Shown here: in pieces, positions 9,137 through 17,009 of the stretch
Position numbering within the stretch: position 1 is the first letter of the stretch
How the letters are laid out: the number at the start of each line of letters is the position of its first letter
Source of the DNA: Sedimentisphaerales bacterium
GTDB taxonomy: Bacteria > Planctomycetota > Phycisphaerae > Sedimentisphaerales > Anaerobacaceae
Assembly (NCBI GenBank): GCA_016927855.1
Contig: JAFGLV010000174.1
Coordinates: 1 to 64,000, forward strand
Direction: 5' to 3'
Length of the DNA stretch: 64,000 nucleotides
Notes under the pieces: generated by a model
The model's database searches: none
Seen by the model: only the letters and a program-made list of their open reading frames with translations
What the model was told of the DNA's origin: nothing
Translations under genes and position numbers: made by a program

Positions 9137-9172
9137 GAGGCCGGAAGTCGGACGACTTCACCGAAGGGCCTC
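9137..9172 (+). promoter_or_regulatory. Stable hairpin in the efp 5' leader
   Basis: GAGGCC (9137-9142) pairs with GGCCTC (9167-9172), and inside it GAAGTCG (9144-9150) pairs with CGACTTC (9153-9159) across a tiny loop. There is no following T-run, so it is not an ordinary intrinsic terminator. It sits between the predicted transcription start and the GTG of efp and may control translation of the factor. Confidence 0.5.
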
Positions 9173-9228
9173 CAACCTGAGGTGTGGAACCTGAGAATCC
9201 AGATTGCGGTTTTTCTGAGGATACTGCG

Positions 9229-9789
9229 GTGAAGGCAAGTGATATGCGGCCGGGTATGGCCTGTATGATGGACAACCAGTTGTGCGTATGCGTGCAAGCG
9301 ACCCATGTGACGCCGGGCAACCTGAGGGCCTTCGTCCAGGCCAAGCTGCGCCGGCTCTCCGACGGCGCCATGCTGGAGAAGCGCCTGCGCTCGACCGAAG
9401 ACGTCGAGCAGGCCTTCCTCGACCGCCGCGATATGGAGTACCTCTACTCCGACAACACCGGCCACATCCTCATGGACACCAAGACGTTCGACCAGGTGAC
9501 CGTCACCGACGACCTGATCGGTGACGCGATCAAGTACTGCAAGCCCAACACCGTCGTCACGACGCTCGTCCACAGCGGCAACATCGTCAGCCTCGAACTG
9601 CCGAACACCGTGGAGCTGGAGGTCACCGAGTGCGATCCCGGCATCAAAGGCGCCACGGCCACCAACCAGATGAAAGACGCCGTCCTCGAAACCGGCCTCA
9701 AGACCCGCGTCCCGCCTTTCATCAACATCGGCGACCTCGTCCGCATCAACACCACCGACGGCGCGTACCTCAGCCGTGCGAAGGGATAG
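9229..9789 (+). CDS. efp: Translation elongation factor P
   Basis: 186 residues with the three-domain EF-P layout; it binds the ribosome between the P and E sites to relieve stalling at polyproline. Recognised by the KOW-like N-terminus, the middle block EYLYSDNTGHILMDT, and the C-terminal LPNTVELEVTECDPGIKGATA followed by TGLKTRVPPFI. I chose GTG 9229 because TGAGGA lies eight bases upstream and the resulting length matches the family; an in-frame ATG at 9184 would add a non-conserved tail. Oddity: the tip of domain I reads TPGNLRAF where most EF-P have PGKG, so the residue normally beta-lysylated or hydroxylated is Asn. No EpmA, EarP or similar modifier is nearby. Confidence 0.95.
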   Translation: MKASDMRPGMACMMDNQLCVCVQATHVTPGNLRAFVQAKLRRLSDGAMLEKRLRSTEDVEQAFLDRRDMEYLYSDNTGHILMDTKTFDQVTVTDDLIGDAIKYCKPNTVVTTLVHSGNIVSLELPNTVELEVTECDPGIKGATATNQMKDAVLETGLKTRVPPFINIGDLVRINTTDGAYLSRAKG

Positions 9790-9839
9790 GGTAGTCCTTG
9801 TGAGGGTTCGCCGGCCTGACCGGCTTGAGGCTGCCTGGA

Positions 9840-10619
9840 TTATCCGGAAAACGAATTCAATACTTCATCGAGATAGTTGCCTATCCTGTTTCGGTCGCCA
9901 AGGTCCGAGAACTGCTTGCCAACCGCGTCTGAAAAGCGCGCGAGGATGCTACGGTTAATCTGCGTCTGGTCCTCAAAGATGGCCATGCTGTTGAACCTCC
10001 TGCCCCACTTCTCGAACTGAAGGATCGTAGTATGGGCAGCCGAGCACTTGAGGTCATTGCTGACTGCAAAGATGAACAAGGGACGAACAGTCCCATTCAC
10101 CCGGCAGTCGACAGGATAGAATTGTTTCTGGTCATGCTCCGGGTCCGTATAGTCGAGAGTCAACCTTTGCCCAGGTATCTTCTCGCTTACAAGTTGACGA
10201 AAGTCCTCCATGAATGTTGACTTGGCACGCTCCCGAGTCAGGAATCTTATGTCAGTGATCTTGGTGAGACCCTGTAAGAATGAGAAGAGCGCGTCGCCGA
10301 ACGCACCCTCAGGGACGTCAAGTCTGATTTCGCCCGAGTCGTTGACCATGGCGAAGCTCAGAAGCGTCTGGTCAACGATACTCCTCCGTGTACCGTGCGA
10401 GACATCCAGGTTGTCATAACTTATGTGCATGAACGTATGACCCTCATCCGTGAGGATCCACCGGTCATTTGATTCACGTTTCAAGACGACGACGAAATGA
10501 TCGCCATCATCGAACATGAAAGGCGTATAGACAATGTACCGCTGCAAACCCTGGTCTTCGATATCAATCTCATCGCATATCTTCCGCCTGAATTCTTCGC
10601 GCAATTCCACCAGGTTCAT
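9840..10619 (-). CDS. DUF1828/DUF1829 domain protein
   Basis: 259 residues. The N-terminal half, with YIVYTPFMFDDGDHFVV and RWILTDEGHTFMHISY, fits DUF1828; the C-terminal half (from about residue 150, with TLDYTDPEHDQKQFYPVD and SNDLKCSAAHTTILQFEKW) fits DUF1829. These domains usually occur together and are found in bacteria, plasmids and phages; no activity is known. The ATG overlaps the stop of the upstream gene by four bases, so the two are translationally coupled. Base composition is more A+T-rich than the flanks, which suggests acquisition. Could be part of a defence or toxin-antitoxin style module, but this is only context-based. Confidence 0.75.
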   Translation of the reverse strand: MNLVELREEFRRKICDEIDIEDQGLQRYIVYTPFMFDDGDHFVVVLKRESNDRWILTDEGHTFMHISYDNLDVSHGTRRSIVDQTLLSFAMVNDSGEIRLDVPEGAFGDALFSFLQGLTKITDIRFLTRERAKSTFMEDFRQLVSEKIPGQRLTLDYTDPEHDQKQFYPVDCRVNGTVRPLFIFAVSNDLKCSAAHTTILQFEKWGRRFNSMAIFEDQTQINRSILARFSDAVGKQFSDLGDRNRIGNYLDEVLNSFSG

Positions 10620-11140
10620 TTTGAACCTCCCGGGCCATCGAATAAAGGCAAGTGCTCTTCGGGTATCATGAAACCGTTCGCTCTGAGGAATTCCTCCAGA
10701 GCAGTATCAAACGATGAGTACGTCTTTGTCACTTCAGCAAATCCATCAATTTCGAATCCTTGCCGCTGATATCGCTCCGTAGCCATGTGAATATGAAACA
10801 GGTTCCGGAAACGGGCGTTTTCGTCGCCGGTGGACTTCTCCAATCTGTTTGTGTGTTCCGACGGGTGCTTTCCGTTGTAGCGACACAGCCGAAACTCGTT
10901 CCCGTCTTTGTCCTTGAGCGTCAGAATAATCGAGAAGTCCAACACGTTCAACGTGCTCTGGCGCAGTACGATCCTGAACGTATTGCCGTTCGCCCCAGAA
11001 ACCTCGCAGTCGCGCTGGAGGTGTTTCGAGTCGGTCTTCGGGAGCAGCTTGAGTCGAGTTCTCCAGTTGTCCGGCAGCGTCTTGCGTTCTGTCAGCAGGG
11101 CGTTGATTTCGCTGTCTTCCAGTATTCTTACTCTACGCAT
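10616..11140 (-). CDS. Uncharacterised protein coupled to the DUF1828 gene (DUF6978-like)
   Basis: 174 residues, no signal peptide or membrane segment. Visible features are an N-terminal helical stretch, a beta-rich middle (TFRIVLRQSTLNVLDFSIIL, then GNEFRLCRYNG), a histidine pair FHIHMATERYQ, and a C-terminal helix SFDTALEEFLRANG. It resembles proteins I know as DUF6978, which also sit beside DUF1828 genes; treat this family name as tentative. It is the first gene of a two-gene leftward unit and ends in an ATGA overlap with the DUF1828 gene, so the two products are probably made in fixed ratio and may form a complex. Confidence 0.7.
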   Translation of the reverse strand: MRRVRILEDSEINALLTERKTLPDNWRTRLKLLPKTDSKHLQRDCEVSGANGNTFRIVLRQSTLNVLDFSIILTLKDKDGNEFRLCRYNGKHPSEHTNRLEKSTGDENARFRNLFHIHMATERYQRQGFEIDGFAEVTKTYSSFDTALEEFLRANGFMIPEEHLPLFDGPGGSK

Positions 11141-11324
11141 CTTGGGCTCGATAACCCTCCAGTCTCAAAATCGGGCATTGGCCGCAAGTATCTGCACATT
11201 TTCTTGAGACGCCCATGGCTGCCCGCCAGCCGATGCTATTGTACCACATCGCACGGCCGAAAGGACAGGGCTCTCAGCAGTATTTGCAGCCCAGCGCCAG
11301 TATGGGACTACCACTCCACAGGCC

Positions 11325-11759
11325 TTAGTCGGGTGCATCCTGTTCTTCGGCCAGGATGGCGAGGATGCGGCTGGCGGTTTCGGGGGGCAGCGGGCGGACT
11401 GGCGAGGCGGTCGGCTGGGGCGGGATAGCGGTGGGTCTCGGCGCGGCGGGGCCTTGCGCGGCGAGGATGTCGAGGCTGGCTTTGCGTGTGGTTTCTCCCT
11501 TGTCGGTGGCTTGGCTCAATCCGACGAGCGTTGTGGCTGCCTGGTGAGCGGCGCGGGCGAGGATGATACGGCCGGCTCGGTAGGCTTGGGCGATCCGGTT
11601 CTCGAAGGCCTCCAGGAAGCGCTCGTCGGCCAGCCAGCGGGCGTATAGCTCCCGGCTGACCTTGTGTTTGGCGAGCACCTGCTGTTCGTTCGCACCGTCT
11701 GCAAAGAGGTCTTCGATCAGGGCGCGCTGTCGTCTGGTTAATGACTTGGGCTTGGACAT
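11325..11759 (-). CDS. Phage terminase small subunit-like HTH protein
   Basis: 144 residues starting MSKPKSLTRRQRALIEDLF. The N-terminal 70 residues form a helix-turn-helix of the terminase-small-subunit or transposon type (GANEQQVLAKHKVSRELYARWL), followed by a helical segment (AYRAGRIILARAAHQAATTL) and a Pro/Ala-rich tail. Such stand-alone proteins are scattered through planctomycete genomes. No terminase large subunit, portal or capsid gene is near, so it is either a domesticated regulator or a phage remnant. The ATG is preceded by a GGAGG-like sequence (AATGGAGGTGAACC). Confidence 0.65.
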   Translation of the reverse strand: MSKPKSLTRRQRALIEDLFADGANEQQVLAKHKVSRELYARWLADERFLEAFENRIAQAYRAGRIILARAAHQAATTLVGLSQATDKGETTRKASLDILAAQGPAAPRPTAIPPQPTASPVRPLPPETASRILAILAEEQDAPD

Positions 11760-11976
11760 GGTTCACCTCCATTTCGAGAGTGTCTCTGGGAACGGGTCGA
11801 TGATAGAACGGGCCGCTGATCGCCTTTGATGCGGCTACGGCTTGATCGAGCAGATTTGCCGTTGCACGGTGCCAACTTGCGGTATAGTTTGTATGTTTGA
11901 TTGGGGGCCGGGTTCCGCGCCGCGAGTGCAGCGCAGAGGCCAGAAAAGAAACGAGTGTGTTGCGAAGGAGTCGCAG

Positions 11977-12513
11977 ATGAACGCGAAAGGAATTACAGCT
12001 CTGGCGTTGCTGGCTGCTCTGGCAATGGCTGTCGGCGGTTGCTCGCACGGACGAGGCGTCGAGATGGGTGTGTTCGGAGCCGGGTTGGACAGCAGGGACT
12101 TGGGTGAAGGCTTCGGCGGCGGCGTCAAGCTGGAACTGAATCCGCTCGATCGGATCAGCGTGGACGCGCGCGTCAGCTACATCAACTTCGACGACACCGA
12201 TGTCGAGGTGATGCCGGTGGAAGCGGCCGGTCTGTTCAACTTCCCGATGCTGGGCGAGCGGATCGTCCCGTATGCAGGCGCCGGTGTAGGCTACTACCAC
12301 TTCGACGGCAACGGCGCCGACATCGACGACGAGTTCGGTTTCTTCCCGCTGGCGGGTCTGGAGATCGGCCTGCAACGGCTTTCCATCTTGGCCGAGGCGC
12401 GCTGGCTGTTCCTCCAGACCGACGTCGACGCGGCCAAGGCGGAACTCGCTAACATCACCAAGGCCAATATCGACAGCCTCGGGATCAACATCGGTGTGCT
12501 CTACAGATTCTGA
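11977..12513 (+). CDS. Outer-membrane beta-barrel lipoprotein
   Basis: 178 residues. An N-terminal lipoprotein signal ends in a Gly-Gly-Cys lipobox (AMAVGGC, Cys near residue 24). The rest alternates hydrophobic and polar residues as in small beta-barrels (IVPYAGAGVGYYHFDG, ISVDARVSYINFDD, final residues GVLYRF with terminal Phe, as outer-membrane proteins require). Start ATG 11977 is supported by GAAGGAG six bases upstream and by the signal peptide; the open frame extends further left without a good start. Probably an OmpA/OmpW-like structural or sensing barrel; substrate unknown. Confidence 0.75.
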   Translation: MNAKGITALALLAALAMAVGGCSHGRGVEMGVFGAGLDSRDLGEGFGGGVKLELNPLDRISVDARVSYINFDDTDVEVMPVEAAGLFNFPMLGERIVPYAGAGVGYYHFDGNGADIDDEFGFFPLAGLEIGLQRLSILAEARWLFLQTDVDAAKAELANITKANIDSLGINIGVLYRF

Positions 12514-12584
12514 CGGAAGACTATCTCAGCGGGCCGGAGACGGCGGGGCTCCAAGATGGTGAACCCTGCCGCGCTCTTCCCGCA

Positions 12585-12710
12585 TCATTCCGTCTTGATC
12601 TGCACCTTTCTGGCGGCTTGCCGGGCCTCAGGCGTCTTGGGTAGGTGGATGGTCGAGACCCCGTTCTTGAACTGGGCGTCGGTCTTGCCTTCGTCCACCT
12701 CGCAGCTCAA
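12585..12710 (-). pseudogene. Hsp20 small heat-shock protein remnant (C-terminal part only)
   Basis: On the minus strand about 41 codons plus a stop remain. They read as the end of an alpha-crystallin domain: CEVDEGKTDAQFKNGVSTIH, then LPKTPEARQAARKVQIKTE. This matches the Hsp20 pattern 'P.EVD.....A.F.nGVL.I.LPK' and the I-x-I-like tail. The upstream two thirds of the gene are missing and the frame continues into sequence without Hsp20 character, where the PAP2 gene now starts. A broken copy, probably truncated by the event that brought in the PAP2/SDR pair. Confidence 0.65.
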
Positions 12711-12752
12711 GGGGCTTGCCGTGAGGCAAGTTTCCTGGTACACACATCCCCT

Positions 12753-13535
12753 ATGCGACCGACAGCACAAGATAGGGCCGCTGCGCCGGCGCGATTGCGT
12801 GGCGTGTGGAAATGGCTGGGACAAAACGTCGATCTGGCGATGATCCTGGCTTTGGCGTGCGTTCTCGTCGGCGCCTGGGTGGTAGGGGAGTTGGCTGACG
12901 AGGTCATGGAGGGCACCACGCAGCGGTTCGATGAATGGGCAGTCCAGCACCTCCGTTCGCCGCAGGATCCGCGGCAGTCAATCGGCCCGGCGTGGTTCGA
13001 GGCGATGTGGACCGACCTGACGTCCTTGGGCAGCGCGTCGGTGCTGGCGCTGGTGACCCTCGCCTGTGCCGGATATCTCCTGATGTCCCGGCACTATCGC
13101 ACCCTGGTGGTACTCGCAGCGGTCGTCGGAGGCGGCGTGATCCTGACGTTTGCCATGAAGGCCTTCTTTGATCGGCCTCGTCCGGAGTACGCAGCTCACG
13201 TGCCCTACGTCGTGACCGCGAGTTTTCCCAGTGGCCACTCGATGCTCTCGGCGGTCGTCTATATGGCGCTGGCGGTCCTGCTGGCCCGGACCAGCAGCGC
13301 GCTGCGTTTCCAGGTGTACTTCATCAGTTGCGGCCTGATCGTTACGTTGCTGGTGGGCTTTAGCCGCGTCTACCTGGGAGTGCACTACCCCACGGACGTG
13401 CTGGCGGGTTGGAGCGCCGGTCTGACCTGGGCGGCGTTGTGCTGGCTGGTCGTCTATTGCCTCCAGAAGGCCGGTGTCATTGAGAGGCCCGACACACAGG
13501 ACGGCACCGATGCGCCGCCTGAGGGGACAGGCTGA
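12753..13535 (+). CDS. PAP2-family membrane phosphatase
   Basis: 260 residues with about five or six membrane segments. The acid phosphatase triad motifs are all present: K136-x4-RP (KAFFDRPRP), PSGH at 159-162, and SRVYLGVHYPTD with Arg205, His211 and Asp215. Such enzymes dephosphorylate lipid phosphates, for example phosphatidic acid, phosphatidylglycerol phosphate or undecaprenyl pyrophosphate, on the outer face of the inner membrane. ATG 12753 is my choice because the upstream in-frame extension is antisense to the Hsp20 remnant; no strong ribosome site is visible. Its stop overlaps the next ATG by one base (TGATG), so it is coupled to the SDR gene. Confidence 0.88.
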   Translation: MRPTAQDRAAAPARLRGVWKWLGQNVDLAMILALACVLVGAWVVGELADEVMEGTTQRFDEWAVQHLRSPQDPRQSIGPAWFEAMWTDLTSLGSASVLALVTLACAGYLLMSRHYRTLVVLAAVVGGGVILTFAMKAFFDRPRPEYAAHVPYVVTASFPSGHSMLSAVVYMALAVLLARTSSALRFQVYFISCGLIVTLLVGFSRVYLGVHYPTDVLAGWSAGLTWAALCWLVVYCLQKAGVIERPDTQDGTDAPPEGTG

Positions 13536-14332
13536 TGGGCGATCGCAAGGCAACGGCACTCGTCACGGGTGCATCGAGCGGAATCGGAGCCGAGCTGGCG
13601 CGGGTCCATGCAGCACGCGGCGGAGACCTTGTCATCCTGGCCCGGCGGGCGGAACGTCTGGAAGCACTCAAAGCGGAACTGGAAAGCGCCTACCGGGCCA
13701 GTGTTTACGTGCTCGTCGAAGACCTGGCTGACCCTGAGGCGCCGCAGCGCATCTACGACGAAATCAAGTCGCGTAGTATCCAGATCGACTATCTGATGAA
13801 CAACGCCGGCTTCGGTTTTCGCGGCGCTTTCCACGAGCAGGATTGGGAGCGCAACCAGGCGATGATCCAGGTGAATATCACGGCTCTGGCGGCTCTGACG
13901 CGGCTGTTCGCGCCGGAGATGGTGGCCCGCCGGGACGGCCGGATTCTCAACGTCGCTTCGATGGCCGGCTTCCTGCCGGGACCGCTGCAATCGGTCTACT
14001 ACGCCAGCAAGGCGTTCGTGGTCTCGTTCACGGAGGCCTTGGCGAACGAGCTGGCCGGCACTGGTGTCACGATTACCGCTTTGTGTCCCGGTCCCGTGGA
14101 GACGGAATTCGTCGAGCGTGCCGGTCTGGAGAATGTGCACGGTTTCGCCAAAGGCGTCTCCGCGCGCGAGGTCGCCGAGTGCGGCTACGACGCTATGCTC
14201 AAGGGCAGGACCCTCATCGTCCCCGGCCTGCTCAACGCGATGCTTATCCAGCTTCTCCGCTTCGCTCCCCGCAAGATCGCCGCCCGCATTTCCCGCCGCA
14301 TGATGGACGAACGCTACGCCGATGGACGCTAA
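13535..14332 (+). CDS. Short-chain dehydrogenase/reductase
   Basis: 265 residues of the classical SDR fold. NAD(P) binding: TGASSGIG at 11-18; NNAG at 89-92; catalytic Ser142, Tyr155 and Lys159 (YYASK). The sequence is close to the DltE/YqjQ-like group with a C-terminal helix rich in Arg. It is translationally coupled to the PAP2 phosphatase by a TGATG overlap, which suggests a joint role in lipid or isoprenoid metabolism, but the substrate cannot be told. The palindromic repeat copy B begins directly after its stop codon. Confidence 0.9.
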   Translation: MGDRKATALVTGASSGIGAELARVHAARGGDLVILARRAERLEALKAELESAYRASVYVLVEDLADPEAPQRIYDEIKSRSIQIDYLMNNAGFGFRGAFHEQDWERNQAMIQVNITALAALTRLFAPEMVARRDGRILNVASMAGFLPGPLQSVYYASKAFVVSFTEALANELAGTGVTITALCPGPVETEFVERAGLENVHGFAKGVSAREVAECGYDAMLKGRTLIVPGLLNAMLIQLLRFAPRKIAARISRRMMDERYADGR

Positions 14333-14460
14333 GACCGTCTAATGGAATGACCGGGGTCGATGTGTAGGGGCAGGCCCCTGTGCCTGCCCGGGCAACCACA
14401 GGGGGTTGCCCCTACAACGCCTACAGCGCTATCACCGTGCAAGGATCATTCTGCTAAGGG
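14333..14460. repeat. Nested palindromic repeat, copy B (core inverted)
   Basis: Outer arms GACCGTCTAATGGAATGACC (14333-14352) and AGGATCATTCTGCTAAGGG (14442-14460) enclose the core at 14364-14415. Relative to copies A and C the core is in the opposite orientation. The right arm contains the stop codon of lepB (14454-14456) and the left arm abuts the SDR stop, so the element fills the convergent gap and could also end both transcripts. Confidence 0.85.
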
Positions 14461-15575
14461 CCCTTATGGCCGTACAAGGGAGGCGTATTGAGGGGCCAGA
14501 GTACGCGCACGACTTTGCCGACGATGGCCTCTCCAGGTATAGCTCCGTAGCAGCGGCTATCGAGACCGTTGATCCGGTTGTCACCCAGGACGAAATAGCA
14601 GCCTTCCGGGATGCGGTACGGCTCAGTGACGCCATAGGCAGAGTACGGTGCACTGTACTTGGAAATCACTTTGGACGAAAGGGAGCGATGAGGTGTTCCG
14701 CGCGGTTCGCGACATTCCCCGTCGATCCAAACCAATCCTTCACGCACCTGCACCGTCTGCCCGCCGGTTGCCGCGATACGGTGACATACCACCGTCCTGT
14801 CGCTGACCAGAGGGTGATCCGGCGGGGTGAGTATGACGATGTCACCTGCGGCAGGTCCCTGACCTTGATAGATGAGCTTGTTGCTGACCACGCGGGTCCC
14901 ATTCCGTATCGTGGGCGCCATGCTATTGCCGCCCATACGATAGACTTCGCAAACGTACGGTCTTACGGCTAGCCATACCAGAGCGTGATTCATGGCGGGT
15001 ATCCCGATAGCGACCGCGGCCAACGCGATCAGCGCCGGTCTGAGGCTGGGCCGATCGTCACCGGTCGCGAAATATGCGTGAAAACCAGCGACGGCGCGAA
15101 GCGCTAGGAGAGCGATACCGGAGTAAGAGCCTTGGTGCCCCGCAAGAGCGCCGGCGAGGGTAACAACCACGCCTCCTATGAACCATCTGCCCAGATACAG
15201 GTGTCCAACGCCGGGCACAACCAGAGTATAAAAAACCGCGCGCCACGGGTTCTTGCCTTGAGTTCGCGCGCTCTCGAAATCGGCGGTGTTGCCCCTCTTG
15301 GCGACACGGAATGCAGCTACGATGGCCCCTATCCACAGGGTGACATAGCCCAGCAACACCGCGACAAACGCCACTGTAGGCACTTGCGCCATAACGAGAG
15401 AAGCTACAAGCCCCACGCTGAGCAGCACCCACAAGAGGATAAGGGTCATCCCTGTGCGCCAAGAACCGCAATACCACTGCCCTGCGCCCGGCACCAATAG
15501 GGAGAAGCTAGCCGCCAGCCACGGCTCCTTGTTACCATTTGTTTCCTGATTGGCGTTGTCAGTCGTTGTCTGCAT
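14454..15575 (-). CDS. lepB: Signal peptidase I with N-terminal multi-TM extension
   Basis: 373 residues if started at ATG 15575. The N-terminal half has several hydrophobic segments including two copies of a LVPGAGQWYCG / VVPGVGHLYLG motif, as in small membrane proteins of the TM2 type. The peptidase half has box B GGNSMAPTI (nucleophile Ser218 in this numbering), box C GDIVIL and box E VLGDNRINGLDSR. It should cleave signal peptides from exported proteins. Oddity: where bacterial enzymes have Lys-Arg (catalytic Lys), this protein reads CHRIAATGG, so the Lys is His. The farther in-frame ATG at 15626 lies inside the predicted -10 hexamer, so it cannot be used from that promoter; ATG 15575 has GGAG five bases upstream. 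Confidence 0.88.
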   Translation of the reverse strand: MQTTTDNANQETNGNKEPWLAASFSLLVPGAGQWYCGSWRTGMTLILLWVLLSVGLVASLVMAQVPTVAFVAVLLGYVTLWIGAIVAAFRVAKRGNTADFESARTQGKNPWRAVFYTLVVPGVGHLYLGRWFIGGVVVTLAGALAGHQGSYSGIALLALRAVAGFHAYFATGDDRPSLRPALIALAAVAIGIPAMNHALVWLAVRPYVCEVYRMGGNSMAPTIRNGTRVVSNKLIYQGQGPAAGDIVILTPPDHPLVSDRTVVCHRIAATGGQTVQVREGLVWIDGECREPRGTPHRSLSSKVISKYSAPYSAYGVTEPYRIPEGCYFVLGDNRINGLDSRCYGAIPGEAIVGKVVRVLWPLNTPPLYGHKGP

Positions 15576-15624
15576 ACGTCTCCGCTTGGTCGTCTTCTGA
15601 GGAACTACCGCATTCAACGTAGGC

Positions 15625-15654
15625 ATTATACTCTATCGGTGTAGCGTGGGACAA
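15625..15654 (-). promoter_or_regulatory. Promoter of lepB
   Basis: On the minus strand TTGTCC (15654-15649), an 18-bp spacer and a perfect TATAAT (15630-15625). The TATAAT overlaps an ATG that would otherwise be taken as the start of lepB; transcription would begin downstream of it. Confidence 0.6.
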
Positions 15655-15783
15655 GGATGTTTGCCGGGAGGTGTCGATTGGGCGAACGCGCGGGCCTCGA
15701 CGACGTACGAGACAAGTGCCGGGCGCGGTGGTGGCCCGCGACCGGTAGGAGCGCAGCGACGATCGCAAGCGAAAGGAGTGACG

Positions 15784-16983
15784 ATGGCGCATTACAACTA
15801 TCTGATCATTGGTGGCGGGATGACAGCGGACGCGGCGGTGCAGGGGATTCGCCAGGTGGACTCCACAGGCACGATCGGGATCATCAGCGCTGATCGGGAT
15901 GCGCCGTACGACAGGCCGCCGCTGTCAAAAGGGCTCTGGAAAGGCAAGCCGCTCGACGGCATCTGGCGCAAAACCAAGGATCACAACGTGAAGCTTCACC
16001 TGGGCTGCCGTGCCGGGAAATTCGACGCCAAAGGCAAGCAGGTCACCGACGAGAAGGGCAACACCTACACGTTCGATAAGCTGCTACTGGCGACGGGAGG
16101 CACGCCGCGACGATTGCCCTTCGGCGAGGGTCACATCATCTATTACCGCACCGCCGAGGATTACCGGCACCTCCGCGCGCTGGCGCAAAAAGGCAAGCGG
16201 TTCGCGGTGATCGGAGGCGGTTTCATCGGCTCGGAGATCGCGGCCGCGCTGGCGATGAACGATGTGCAGGTCGTGATGATCTTTCCCGAGAGCGGCATCG
16301 GCGCCCTGCCTTATCCGCGCGAGCTGTCCGACTTCCTGACCGGGTACTACCGAGACCAAGGCGTCGAGGTCCTGCCCGGCGAATCGGTCGAGGGTCTGGA
16401 AAGGCAAGGCGACCAGTCCGTCCTGACCACCTCCAACCAGCGTCGCATTGTCGTCGATGGCGTGGTGGCCGGGATCGGCATCGAGCCCAACATGGAGTTG
16501 GCCAGGCAGGCGGGATTGAAAGTGGACAACGGCATTGTGGTAGACGAGTTCCTGCGCGGCAGCACCGCCGATGTCTACGCGGCCGGCGACGTCGCCAACT
16601 TCCACAATCCGGCGCTGGACCGGCGGCTGCGCGTCGAGCACGAGGACAACGCCAACACGATGGGCAAGCAGGCCGGTCGCAACATGGCCGGGAAAGACGA
16701 GCCCTACCATCATTTGCCCTATTTCTATTCGGACCTCTTTGACCTAGGCTACGAGGCGGTGGGTTTGTTGGATTCGCGCCTGGAGACCTTCTCCGACTGG
16801 AACAAACCTTTCCGGAAGGGAGCGGTCTACTATCTTCGGGACGGCCGGGTACGCGGCGTGTTATTGTGGAACGTCTGGGACCAGGTCCCGGCCGCGCGCG
16901 AGCTGATCGCTGAGCGGGGTCCGTTCAGTCGGGACGACCTCAAAGGCCGCCTGCCGCGCGTGCTGCAGTCGGCCTCGAAATAG
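15784..16983 (+). CDS. NAD(P)/FAD-dependent oxidoreductase (ferredoxin-reductase / AIF-like)
   Basis: 399 residues. FAD site YLIIGGGMTADAAV near the N-terminus, DRPPLSKGLW as in rubredoxin and ferredoxin reductases, second Rossmann fold FAVIGGGFIGSEIAAAL (about 141-157) for NAD(P)H, and DVYAAGDVANF for the FAD tail. The C-terminal 80 residues form the reductase-specific domain. It should pass electrons from NAD(P)H to a ferredoxin, rubredoxin or similar acceptor. ATG 15784 has AAAGGAG six bases upstream. It lies divergent from lepB and beside stress-type genes, so an oxidative-stress role is possible but not shown. Confidence 0.9.
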   Translation: MAHYNYLIIGGGMTADAAVQGIRQVDSTGTIGIISADRDAPYDRPPLSKGLWKGKPLDGIWRKTKDHNVKLHLGCRAGKFDAKGKQVTDEKGNTYTFDKLLLATGGTPRRLPFGEGHIIYYRTAEDYRHLRALAQKGKRFAVIGGGFIGSEIAAALAMNDVQVVMIFPESGIGALPYPRELSDFLTGYYRDQGVEVLPGESVEGLERQGDQSVLTTSNQRRIVVDGVVAGIGIEPNMELARQAGLKVDNGIVVDEFLRGSTADVYAAGDVANFHNPALDRRLRVEHEDNANTMGKQAGRNMAGKDEPYHHLPYFYSDLFDLGYEAVGLLDSRLETFSDWNKPFRKGAVYYLRDGRVRGVLLWNVWDQVPAARELIAERGPFSRDDLKGRLPRVLQSASK

Positions 16984-17009
16984 GCGCGACGCACTGAGCG
17001 ATGGACTGT

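Noticed and set aside
11325-11759. Prophage marked by the terminase-small-like gene
   Set aside because: No other phage structural, packaging or integration gene is visible around it, so a prophage call is unsupported.
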